47,580 nucleotides of DNA, taken from the NCBI GenBank assembly GCA_002409675.1, contig DHOB01000082.1:23514-71093 (forward strand), written 5' to 3'. The translations under genes and the position numbers were made by a program. The first letter of the stretch is position 1, and the number at the start of each line of letters is the position of its first letter. Under the pieces are notes generated by a model. It was given only the letters and a program-made list of their open reading frames with translations, was not told where the DNA came from and searched no databases. This DNA comes from Ruminococcaceae bacterium UBA5401. Its GTDB lineage: Bacteria; Bacillota; Clostridia; Oscillospirales; Acutalibacteraceae. Shown one piece after another: positions 33,828 to 40,718 of the stretch.

Positions 33828-34597
33828 GGGTTTTCTCCCCGCCGCGCGTAAAACCGCCGGATCTCCTCGGCGCGCCCGCAGGACATCGGCCCTTCCGGGC
33901 AGCCGCCGCGCACGCAGGGCGGCCCCGCATGCAGAAAAATGTGGGGCGCGGCGCCCCGCGCCAGGCGGAGCATTTCGTTCGCGACGCCGCGGATTTCCCA
34001 CTGGGCCCGCAGGCAGCATCGCAGCGAAAAGACATGGAGCAGCTCGCGCGCGTTGAAGGTGCAGACCATCTCCGTCTCGCAGGCGTTCGGCAGCACGAAG
34101 CGGGCGTCCTCCCGCGCCTTACGGCGCGCCTCGCGCAGGGCGGTCTTCCCGTCTTTCCCGGCCTCCAGCAGCGCGCGCCGGTGCTTTTCCGTCAGCAGGG
34201 CGGCAAGCCGGGCGTAATGCCGGCGGTCCTCCTCCATTGCCTGCTCGAATTCCCGCTTCGCTTCCGGAACGGCCGCAATTTCTGGCGGGACGACATAGCC
34301 GAACTCCGCTTCGCCGACATAGCGCTGGCTCTTCACACTGTAGGAAGCGATGCGGTGCCGCGTAATCTGGGCCAGGAACGAGCGGGAAACGCCCGCGATG
34401 CCGAACGTGAAGGAGGCGTGTTCCAGCGGGCTTTCGTGCCCCATCTCCGCCAGCTTCTGGACGAAGGCGGCCGTCTTTTCGGGCGTCAGGCCCTCCGCAA
34501 TCTGCGAGATTCCCGCGGAGGAGTAGCACAGCTTCGCCGCGGCCGCCACGACCTTTTCCGGCTCCGGCGTATAGGCAATCAGGGCGACTTTCGCCAT
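33824..34597 (-). CDS. thyX: Flavin-dependent thymidylate synthase ThyX
   Basis: Makes dTMP from dUMP using FAD, NAD(P)H and methylene-THF. The product is 257 residues from the ATG at 34597 (a TTG two codons upstream is also possible and is closer to AAAGGA). The ThyX motif RHRxxSxxxxSxR is present as RHRIASYSVKSQR (about 80-92), with HESPLEHASFTF before it and the C-terminal NARELLHVFSLRCCLRAQWEIR. The C-terminus carries a Cys cluster (PPCVRGGCPEGPMSCG) seen in clostridial ThyX. It has its own promoter and is coupled to tmk. Confidence 0.96.
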   Translation of the reverse strand: MAKVALIAYTPEPEKVVAAAAKLCYSSAGISQIAEGLTPEKTAAFVQKLAEMGHESPLEHASFTFGIAGVSRSFLAQITRHRIASYSVKSQRYVGEAEFGYVVPPEIAAVPEAKREFEQAMEEDRRHYARLAALLTEKHRRALLEAGKDGKTALREARRKAREDARFVLPNACETEMVCTFNARELLHVFSLRCCLRAQWEIRGVANEMLRLARGAAPHIFLHAGPPCVRGGCPEGPMSCGRAEEIRRFYARRGENP

Positions 34598-34679
34598 TTT
34601 CAAATCCGTCCTTTTCTTTTATAGAAAGTCCCATGCGGACGGGCCCGTTTTGCCCCGCGCGCAGCTGTAAATCTAAACT

Positions 34680-34708
34680 ATTATAACAATCCGCCCGCCC
34701 GGATGCAA
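34680..34708 (-). promoter_or_regulatory. Promoter of the thyX-tmk-GNAT operon
   Basis: On the minus strand a perfect TATAAT (34680-34685) lies 17 bases from TTGCAT (34703-34708). Transcription would start near 34673, giving a leader of about 75 nt. Confidence 0.7.
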
Positions 34709-34730
34709 GCCCGGCAGCAGCGCCGAAATT

Positions 34731-34761
34731 AAAAAAGCCCTTCCCCCACACCGGGGAAGGG
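34731..34761 (-). terminator. Intrinsic terminator of the alpha/beta hydrolase gene
   Basis: Arms 34738-34746 and 34753-34761 (CCCTTCCCC and its complement) form a perfect 9-bp stem with a 6-base loop, followed on the minus strand by CTTTTTT. It separates the hydrolase from the thyX promoter. Confidence 0.9.
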
Positions 34762-34812
34762 AGCGTCCGGCGCTTTTTAAATGTAAGTTCCGGAACGAAA
34801 AATTCAGAAGAT

Positions 34813-35628
34813 CTAAGAAAGCCCCAGAAAGCGGGCCAGCTCGCGGTTGAATTTTTCACGCTCGTCGTAAAACAGGCCGTGCCCGCTGTTTTTGAACGGA
34901 ACCAGCACGGAGCCCGCGACGGCCTCGTGCTGGGCGACGGCGAGCGGAAAGAGGCAGACCCGGTCGTGGATGCCGTGCAGGATGAGGGTCGGGACCCGGA
35001 TCTTCGCAAGGTCGTCGAACAGCGTCTCCACCAGCCACGCACGCGAAACCGCCATGGTGGACCAGCTCGCCGCCTCAAGGCCCATCAGGAAGAACCACTG
35101 CGCGAACGCGGGCGTGACCTTGCGGTAAAAGAAAGTCTCCCCGAAATCGCGCAGCATCTGCGGGCGGTCCCGGCCCGTGGCCCCGATGATGTCCTCCACC
35201 TCCGCGCCCGAAATCCCGTAGGGGAAGCCGGGCCGGCGAATCAGGCTCGGCGCTGCGGCGGCAAGAAGCGCCAGCCGGGCGACGCCGTACCCGCCGTGCC
35301 GGGCCATGTAGCGGGCGGCGACGGCGCCGCCGGTCGAGTGCCCCGCGAGGGTCAGGTCTTCGGCGTGCAGAAACTCAATCACGCACCGCACGTCGTCCGC
35401 AAGCCGGTCGTACCCGTAGCCGGAAAGCGGCTTATCCGACTTGCCGAAGCCCCGCATGTCCATCCCGATGCAGCGGCAGCCCATGGCCAGAAGCGCGTTG
35501 TACTGGTACTCAAACATCCTGTGGCTGGCCGGCCACCCGTGCAGGAACAGGACCGGCTTCTTCCCGGCCGGGTTGATGTCGTTCAGGTAGACCCGGACCT
35601 GCGGCTCCACTTCCACCATATATTCCAT
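34813..35628 (-). CDS. Alpha/beta hydrolase
   Basis: A 271-residue alpha/beta-hydrolase-fold enzyme. The oxyanion-hole motif HGWP (30-33), the nucleophile S98 in GHSTGG, the acid D222 in LHGIHDRVC and the base H250 in NSGHGLF form a full triad. The HGWP and GMDMRGFGKSDKP segments are like non-heme chloroperoxidases / epoxide-hydrolase relatives. No signal peptide is present. The substrate is unknown. The start has a GGAAGGTG site. It stands alone: a terminator follows, and the glycosyltransferase genes upstream are separated by about 130 bases. Confidence 0.9.
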   Translation of the reverse strand: MEYMVEVEPQVRVYLNDINPAGKKPVLFLHGWPASHRMFEYQYNALLAMGCRCIGMDMRGFGKSDKPLSGYGYDRLADDVRCVIEFLHAEDLTLAGHSTGGAVAARYMARHGGYGVARLALLAAAAPSLIRRPGFPYGISGAEVEDIIGATGRDRPQMLRDFGETFFYRKVTPAFAQWFFLMGLEAASWSTMAVSRAWLVETLFDDLAKIRVPTLILHGIHDRVCLFPLAVAQHEAVAGSVLVPFKNSGHGLFYDEREKFNRELARFLGLS

Positions 35629-35758
35629 ATCGGCACCTTCCCGTATCTGTGATATTCATCTTTATTCCGAAAATCCGGGAAAAATGCCTGCGCCGCCGGG
35701 CATGATACAAAATATCGCCCCCGGCGGAAACCGGAGGCGGCGAATAAAAGCCGAAGCC

Positions 35759-36967
35759 CTATTGTTCCGCCGTTCCCCGGCCGTCCATCAGGGCGTACAG
35801 TTTTTCGATTTCCCCTTCGTTGGAGGGGTCCTCCCGCGCGAGGGCGGCGGAAAATCTTTCCCTCAGGGCGGAGTCGGTGAGCAGCCTGTGCAGGCCGTTT
35901 TCCACCCCTTCGGGGGTCATCGGCACAATCAGGCCGTTCTCACCGGAAGAAATCTGGTCGGCCGCCGTGGAAAACGCGGTCAGCAGAATCGGGCGGCACA
36001 GGGCCTTGGCCTCGTCCACGGCGATGGCCTTGCCCTCGAAGCGGCTCGGCTGCAGGTACACGTCGCAGTCTTTGAGGAACGGATAGGGGTTCGCGCGCTC
36101 GCCGAGGAAGACCACCTGCTCCCGCACGCCGAGCTGCTCCGCCGTTTTGCGGAGCTTTTCTTCCTCCGGCCCGACGCCGATGATGTACCACCGGAACGAG
36201 AGGCCGCCCCGCAGCAGCGCAGCCACGGCCGGCAGGGCGATGTCCAGCCCCTTCTGGTGCGAAAGGCGGGCGATGGAAAGCACGCGCGGGCCGTCGAAGC
36301 CGTCGGCATAGCCGGGGCCCTCTTCCGCCAGCGAGCGCAGGAAGCCGGCCGAAAGGATGTTGTAAATCAGGCGGCACCGGCCCGCGTATCCCGGGAAGGC
36401 CCGTTTCAGCGCCGAAAGGCAGGATTCCGAAACCGTGCAGAGGAAGTCCAGCTTCCCGATGAAGGGCAGGTCGTATTCCCGGCACAGGCCCATCGCCCCG
36501 TAATCGCCGTGGATGAACCCGATTTTGACGTCGCTTTCGACTTTCGTCACGTTGTAATAGAGGGGCTGCCCTTCCATGAACGCGACCGCGGCGTCGTACC
36601 GCCGGCGCGCCGGGCGCAGGAAGAGGCGCTCCACCTTCCACATCTTCGCAAGCCGCCGCCCCATGGTGCCGCGCAGGCCGGCGAGGCTGACCAGCAGCCG
36701 GCCGAGCGCCAGCAGCGGGTGCCCCCCGCGCAGCAGGGCGGGAAAGGCCCGGCGGATGTTCCCCCCGTATTCCGCGGGGAAAAGCGGCGGCAGCAGACGG
36801 ACCTGCGGGGGCACGCGGCTGAGGAAAAGGCCCTCGTCGAGAAAAAGCTGCAGGTCCACCTCATACCGGCTGTAGTCGAAAAGCGACAGAATCGTCACGA
36901 GGCTCTTTTCGACCCCGCCGCTGTGCAGGCTGTAGTTGATAAAAAGGACACGCTTTTTTTTCGGCAT
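35759..36967 (-). CDS. Glycosyltransferase family 4 (GT-B)
   Basis: A 402-residue GT-B glycosyltransferase. N-terminal half: VLFINYSLHSGGVEKSLVTIL (acceptor-side Rossmann fold with the glycine-rich GG loop). C-terminal half: VLSIARLSHQKGLDIALPAV, VFLGERANPYPFLKDCDVYLQPSRFEGKAIAVDEAKALCRPIL, the GT4 donor-binding E-x7-E region. It transfers a sugar from a nucleotide donor to a lipid-linked or peptide-linked acceptor at the inner face of the membrane. The ATG at 36967 follows GGGAG; a TTG at 36982 is possible. It is 19 bases from the GT2 gene, probably co-transcribed. It is part of the surface-polysaccharide locus. Confidence 0.9.
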   Translation of the reverse strand: MPKKKRVLFINYSLHSGGVEKSLVTILSLFDYSRYEVDLQLFLDEGLFLSRVPPQVRLLPPLFPAEYGGNIRRAFPALLRGGHPLLALGRLLVSLAGLRGTMGRRLAKMWKVERLFLRPARRRYDAAVAFMEGQPLYYNVTKVESDVKIGFIHGDYGAMGLCREYDLPFIGKLDFLCTVSESCLSALKRAFPGYAGRCRLIYNILSAGFLRSLAEEGPGYADGFDGPRVLSIARLSHQKGLDIALPAVAALLRGGLSFRWYIIGVGPEEEKLRKTAEQLGVREQVVFLGERANPYPFLKDCDVYLQPSRFEGKAIAVDEAKALCRPILLTAFSTAADQISSGENGLIVPMTPEGVENGLHRLLTDSALRERFSAALAREDPSNEGEIEKLYALMDGRGTAEQ

Positions 36968-36986
36968 TCCGCTCCCATCCAATCTT

Positions 36987-38051
36987 TCACCCGCGGCTTG
37001 TCCGCTTCCGCAGCATGCGGGAATAAATCCGGTAGAACAGATACACCGGCGCCGTGAAGCGCAGGCGCAGGACGTGCAGCACGACGCGGTCCGCCCGCGA
37101 GCCGCGGCTGAGGTAATCCGACCGCGCGGCCCTGCGCAGGAGGGGGCTTTTCAGAATGCCGCGCACCTCGCGCCAGCGCCCCCGGAAGCCCGCCGGATTT
37201 TTGGGGCTGAAGCAGTTGACCAGCGAGGAATGGGCCGCGCTGCGCAGGAACCACGCGAGGTGGCGCTGCTCGTACTGCTCCGCCCGCCCCTGCGAGCGGA
37301 GAATCCGCTCCACCAGCGAGAAGCACGCGGTCAGCATCTCCATCCTGTGCGGGCGGTACCGCGTGCTGAGGGAATCCGGGTTCCAGCGGTAATGGTAGTA
37401 GGCGCCGCCCACCACGAGCAGCCGCCGGGCGACGCAGTGCGCATAGAGCGAGGCGGGCAGGTCCTCCAGCATGATCTTCCGCTCGTCGCCGAACGCGATG
37501 CCGTTTTCCACAAACCAGCTCCGCAGGTACATCCGCCGCCACGCGCTGCCCAGCATCTCGGCGTCTTTCCACGGCCCGTCCTCCGCGTCCGGCCCGACCA
37601 GCTCGGCGATGATGCGCTCGCCGGCCTGCCGGCCGAACTCCGGGTACCGCAGCGGCAGGCGGCAGACGCGGCTGCCGGGCCCCGCCGCATTCTCCCGGAC
37701 ATAGTTGAAGACGACCAGGTCGGCGCGGTAGGCCTGCGCGAAAGAGAACAGGTCGCGCAGCATGTCCTCCTCCACCCAGTCGTCGGAATCCACGAACAGA
37801 AGGTATTTGCCCGTCGCGCGCCGCGCGCCGTAGTTGCGGGTATCCCCCAGGCCGCCGTGGGGCTTGTCGAAGATTTTGACGCGCCGGTCGAAGCCGTACT
37901 TCCGCGCGACCTCCAGCGAGCCGTCGGTGGAGGCGTCGTTGACCAGCAGAAGCTCAAAATCGGCGAAGCTCTGCGCCAGGATGCTCTTGACGCACTGGTC
38001 CAGATACCGCTCCACATTGTAGACCGGAACGACGATGCTGATCTGCGGCAC
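36987..38051 (-). CDS. Glycosyltransferase family 2 (GT-A)
   Basis: A 354-residue GT2 enzyme from a GTG at 38051 that follows GGGAGGT; the longer frame has no ribosome site and reads through the leader. GT-A features: ISIVVPVYNVERYLDQCVKSIL at the N-terminus, LLVNDASTDGSLEVA, and the metal-binding DxD as FVDSDDWVEEDML (about 85-97). The C-terminal part (about 230-354) is Arg-rich and lacks a clear membrane helix except near VLRLRFTAPVYLFYRIYSRM. It has a promoter and leader of its own, back to back with the plus-strand glycosyltransferase. Confidence 0.9.
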   Translation of the reverse strand: MPQISIVVPVYNVERYLDQCVKSILAQSFADFELLLVNDASTDGSLEVARKYGFDRRVKIFDKPHGGLGDTRNYGARRATGKYLLFVDSDDWVEEDMLRDLFSFAQAYRADLVVFNYVRENAAGPGSRVCRLPLRYPEFGRQAGERIIAELVGPDAEDGPWKDAEMLGSAWRRMYLRSWFVENGIAFGDERKIMLEDLPASLYAHCVARRLLVVGGAYYHYRWNPDSLSTRYRPHRMEMLTACFSLVERILRSQGRAEQYEQRHLAWFLRSAAHSSLVNCFSPKNPAGFRGRWREVRGILKSPLLRRAARSDYLSRGSRADRVVLHVLRLRFTAPVYLFYRIYSRMLRKRTSRG

Positions 38052-38094
38052 AGCCAGACCTCCCGTCCTCCGCAGCGATAGTCCCCGGAAAGGC

Positions 38095-38117
38095 GCCGCG
38101 CCCGTGCGGGGCGCGGC
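38095..38117 (-). repeat. GC hairpin in the GT2 leader
   Basis: Perfect 9-base arms (GCCGCGCCC and its complement, 38095-38103 and 38109-38117) with a 5-base loop, within the about 100-nt leader between the promoter (38155-38183) and the GTG at 38051. No U-run follows. Confidence 0.6.
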
Positions 38118-38154
38118 AGCTTCCCTCCGAAAAAAGCCAACCGAAACGCGGTTT

Positions 38155-38183
38155 ATTATATCATCTTCCCGCGCAAAATACAA
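38155..38183 (-). promoter_or_regulatory. Promoter of the GT2-GT4 unit
   Basis: On the minus strand a perfect TATAAT (38155-38160) lies 17 bases from TTGTAT (38178-38183). The -35 adjoins the palindrome at 38187-38212. Confidence 0.6.
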
Positions 38184-38186
38184 GGA

Positions 38187-38212
38187 CGGGGCGGGCCGCC
38201 GGGCCCGCCCCG
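38187..38212. repeat. Perfect GC palindrome between divergent glycosyltransferase promoters
   Basis: Eleven-base arms (CGGGGCGGGCC and its complement) with a 4-base loop (GCCG). It lies exactly between the minus-strand -35 (38178-38183) and the plus-strand -35 (38216-38221). It could be an operator shared by both directions or a barrier between them. Confidence 0.7.
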
Positions 38213-38215
38213 CGG

Positions 38216-38244
38216 TTGAAAAGCAAAGCCCGATATGCTATGCT
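38216..38244 (+). promoter_or_regulatory. Promoter of the plus-strand glycosyltransferase
   Basis: TTGAAA (38216-38221) and TATGCT (38239-38244) are 17 bases apart; the leader would be about 25 nt and includes the GGAGCGGGG ribosome site. Confidence 0.5.
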
Positions 38245-38273
38245 TAGGGCATCAGAAACGGAGCGGGGAAAAC

Positions 38274-39527
38274 ATGAGCAACTGTCTTGTGATGCTGACC
38301 AAGCGCTACCCCTACGGCATCGGGGAAGAATTCATCGAAAACGAGCTGCCCGTCGTCGCGCGGGAATTCGACCGGGTGATTCTGATTGCGACCTCGGTCT
38401 CCGGGCCGGCCGTGCCGACCCGGGCGGTGCCCGGCAACGTCGAGCCCCACGCGGTTGACGCCGGCCGCATCCGCCGGAGCGTCCCCTTCGCGGCCCTCGG
38501 GCCCGCGCTGGCCCCGCCGAAGGAGGCCTACGGTCCCGCGGAGCGCGCGGCGGTCGCACACTCGCCGCTGCGGCGCCTGTTTTTCGCCTACTTTGCCGCA
38601 AAGGGAAGGGCCGTTGCCAAGGCGGCGGCCGCCGTTCTCGCGGGCGCCGGTTTCTCGCGGGGCGACCGGGTCGTGTTTTACAGCTACTGGCTCTACGACA
38701 CCGCCGCCGCCGCGGTGGGCCTGCGCGAAGCCTGCCGGGCCGGGCAGACGCGCGCCGTGAGCCGCGCCCACCGCTACGACCTGTACCCCTCCAAAAACCC
38801 GCTCGGGTACCTGCCGATGCGCCCCTACCTGCTCAAAAATCTCGACGCGGTCTTTCCCTGCTCGACGGACGGCGCCCGCCTGCTCCGGCAGACCTGCCCC
38901 GAATACGCCGGCAAAGTGCGGACCGCCTACCTTGGCACACGGGATTTCGGCGCCGGCCCGCAAAACAGGGGCGGCGCTTTCCATATCGTGAGCTGCTGCC
39001 ACATCGCCCCGGTCAAGCGCGTGGACCTGCTGGCCCGCTCCCTCGCGCGGCTGGCTGGCGACGGGCTCGCTCTGAAGTGGACGCATTTCGGGGCGGGCGA
39101 CGGGCTGGAGGAGCTGAAACAGTACGCGGCGCAGAACCTCGGCTTTATGAAATGCCGTTTCGCCGGCGAGGTGAAAAACAGGGAGCTGATGGACTTCTAC
39201 GCCAGGACCCCGGTGGACTGCTTCGTGAACACCAGCAGCTCGGAGGGGCTGCCCGTCAGCATCATGGAGGCGTGCTCGTTCGGAATCCCCGTGCTGGCCA
39301 CGGACGTGGGCGGGACTTCCGAAATCGTGCGGGAAGGAAAAAACGGCTTCCTTTTAAAGCCGGATTTCGCACCCGGGGAACTGGCGCAGAGAATCCGGGA
39401 ACTCATCCGGATGCCGCAGAGCGAAAAGCAGGCGCTGCGCGGCGCCTCCCGGCAAATCTGGCAGGACAATTTCTGCTCCGAGACCAACTACCGGAAATTC
39501 GCCCGGGCGCTGCTCTCCGGATTCTAA
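38274..39527 (+). CDS. Glycosyltransferase family 4, the only plus-strand gene
   Basis: A 417-residue GT-B glycosyltransferase from the ATG at 38274 (site GGAGCGGGG). The donor-binding half has FVNTSSSEGLPVSIMEACSFGIPVLATDVGGTSEIVREGKNGFLL, the GT4 E-x7-E region. The acceptor half contains SRAHRYDLYP, LGYLPMRPYLL and TAYLGTRDFG, which match the minus-strand GT at 43162-44376 (SRAHGFDIHP, YGYLPMRPFLL, TAYLGTRDCG), so the two are paralogues. It begins MSNCLVMLTKRYPYGIGEEFIENELPVV, comparable to the other's LLLTTAFPCGKGEEFLSAEL. It is flanked by GC palindromes on both sides. Confidence 0.92.
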   Translation: MSNCLVMLTKRYPYGIGEEFIENELPVVAREFDRVILIATSVSGPAVPTRAVPGNVEPHAVDAGRIRRSVPFAALGPALAPPKEAYGPAERAAVAHSPLRRLFFAYFAAKGRAVAKAAAAVLAGAGFSRGDRVVFYSYWLYDTAAAAVGLREACRAGQTRAVSRAHRYDLYPSKNPLGYLPMRPYLLKNLDAVFPCSTDGARLLRQTCPEYAGKVRTAYLGTRDFGAGPQNRGGAFHIVSCCHIAPVKRVDLLARSLARLAGDGLALKWTHFGAGDGLEELKQYAAQNLGFMKCRFAGEVKNRELMDFYARTPVDCFVNTSSSEGLPVSIMEACSFGIPVLATDVGGTSEIVREGKNGFLLKPDFAPGELAQRIRELIRMPQSEKQALRGASRQIWQDNFCSETNYRKFARALLSGF

Positions 39528-39532
39528 AGTCC

Positions 39533-39580
39533 ACGGGAGGGGCCGCCCCGGCGCAGATGCGCCGGGGCGGCCCCTCCCGT
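39533..39580. repeat. Perfect 22-bp-arm palindrome after the plus-strand glycosyltransferase
   Basis: Arms 39533-39554 and 39559-39580 are exact complements, with loop AGAT. The stem is very GC-rich. It lies between the convergent stops of the plus-strand glycosyltransferase (39527) and the DUF4363 gene (39595), so it probably ends or protects both transcripts; no clear U-run follows on either strand. Confidence 0.85.
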
Positions 39581-39594
39581 ATCTTCCCATGGGG

Positions 39595-39975
39595 TCAGAA
39601 GATATTTTTCACGTCCGGGATTTCGGATTCCGCCATATAATCGAACTGGGCGAGGACCTTGTCGCAGTCCGAGAGGAACTGGTCCTTCGCCCCGTTGCGG
39701 CAAAGCTCCGGCAGGCCGCAGAGAAGCTGGTCGACCTCGCTCAGCGTGGTGTGCTCCATATAGGCGCAGAGCACGGGGTGCGCATCCTTCCAGGCCTGCG
39801 ACGCCTGCCGGCTCAGCCGCAGGGCGCTTTTTTCGTCGCCCGTCTCCTGCGCGTCCTTGGCCTGCTCCACGACCTGCGCCATCTGGGCCGTGACCCTGCG
39901 GGTATGGAGGATGCCGAACACGGAGACCAGAATCACCACGACGAGCAGCGCCAGCGCACACCATACGCGTTTCAT
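39595..39975 (-). CDS. DUF4363 family membrane protein
   Basis: A 126-residue protein with one N-terminal helix (about 4-24, VWCALALLVVVILVSVFGIL) and an outside helical part (VEQAKDAQETGDEKSALRLSRQASQAWKDAHPVLCAYMEHTTLSEVDQLL). The outline matches DUF4363, whose members are often next to DUF421 proteins; the function is unknown. Its ATG overlaps the DUF421 stop by 4 bases (ATGA), so the two form a unit. Confidence 0.82.
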   Translation of the reverse strand: MKRVWCALALLVVVILVSVFGILHTRRVTAQMAQVVEQAKDAQETGDEKSALRLSRQASQAWKDAHPVLCAYMEHTTLSEVDQLLCGLPELCRNGAKDQFLSDCDKVLAQFDYMAESEIPDVKNIF

Positions 39976-40649
39976 TTGCCCTCATCCTTCCTCACGATAA
40001 AATAATCGCCTTTCATGTCGGCGGTCATCAGAAAGATGTCGGGCAGAAGAAGCCCCTCTTTGTTCAGGACCCCTTCGACCCAGGCCCTGTTTTTGCCGCT
40101 GAGGGCAAGTGAAACGTCCGAAATCACGCCGTCGCTCACGACGACGGTCTCAAGCCCGGTATCCGGCGGGACAACGTTGAGCATCCCGGCGGTGGGCTGC
40201 TCTTTGTCCGGTTTTTTAATCACGCTCAGCTTGCCGTTGGTCTCCACAATCGCATACGCGACGTCCTGGATGCTGAACACGTCCTTCTGGCGAAGCTGCT
40301 CGCAGAGGTCCTCCGTCGTCATGCGCAGGCGGCGCATCTCACTCTGCTGGATTTTTCCGTTGTAAATCACGATGATGGGGCGGCCGCAGATGAGCTTTCG
40401 GAACAGCCCGTTTTTCACCATCAGGCCGGAGGCGAAAATCTCGCATATCACAAGCACCGCAATCGGCACCAGGCCGCCGACAAGGGGCTTGCCCGTGTCC
40501 TGCATCGGGACGGACGCGAGGTTTGAAATCAGCAGCGTGACGACCAGCTCGCTGGTCTGGAGCTCGCTGATCTGCCGTTTTCCCATCAGCCTGACCGCTG
40601 CCACCACCACTATGTACAGCAGCAGGGTGCGTACAAAGGAGATTGCCAT
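39972..40649 (-). CDS. DUF421 (YetF/YrbG-like) membrane protein
   Basis: A 225-residue DUF421 protein. It has about three N-terminal helices (about 6-80; FVRTLLLYIVVVAAVRLMGKRQISELQTSELVVTLLISNLASVPM is the family signature) and a cytoplasmic C-terminal domain (about 90-225; RPIIVIYNGKIQQSEMRRLRMTTEDLCEQLRQKDVFSIQDVAYAIVETNGKLSVIKK). In Bacillus and other Firmicutes relatives are linked to spore-germination or envelope roles, but no reaction is established. It overlaps the DUF4363 gene. A candidate -10 lies at 40689-40694. Confidence 0.9.
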   Translation of the reverse strand: MAISFVRTLLLYIVVVAAVRLMGKRQISELQTSELVVTLLISNLASVPMQDTGKPLVGGLVPIAVLVICEIFASGLMVKNGLFRKLICGRPIIVIYNGKIQQSEMRRLRMTTEDLCEQLRQKDVFSIQDVAYAIVETNGKLSVIKKPDKEQPTAGMLNVVPPDTGLETVVVSDGVISDVSLALSGKNRAWVEGVLNKEGLLLPDIFLMTADMKGDYFIVRKDEGK

Positions 40650-40688
40650 CTTTTATCACCGCCGTTTAGTATCTTCCGGAAAACGGCG

Positions 40689-40694
40689 ATTATA
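40689..40694 (-). promoter_or_regulatory. Candidate -10 for the DUF421-DUF4363 unit
   Basis: A perfect minus-strand TATAAT lies about 40 bases before the DUF421 ATG, but the -35 (CTTCCT, 17 bases away at 40712-40717) is poor. The leader holds a stem (CGCCGTTT paired with AAACGGCG, about 40661-40687). Confidence 0.4.
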
Positions 40695-40718
40695 CCACGC
40701 CCCTGCACCGCAGGAAGG

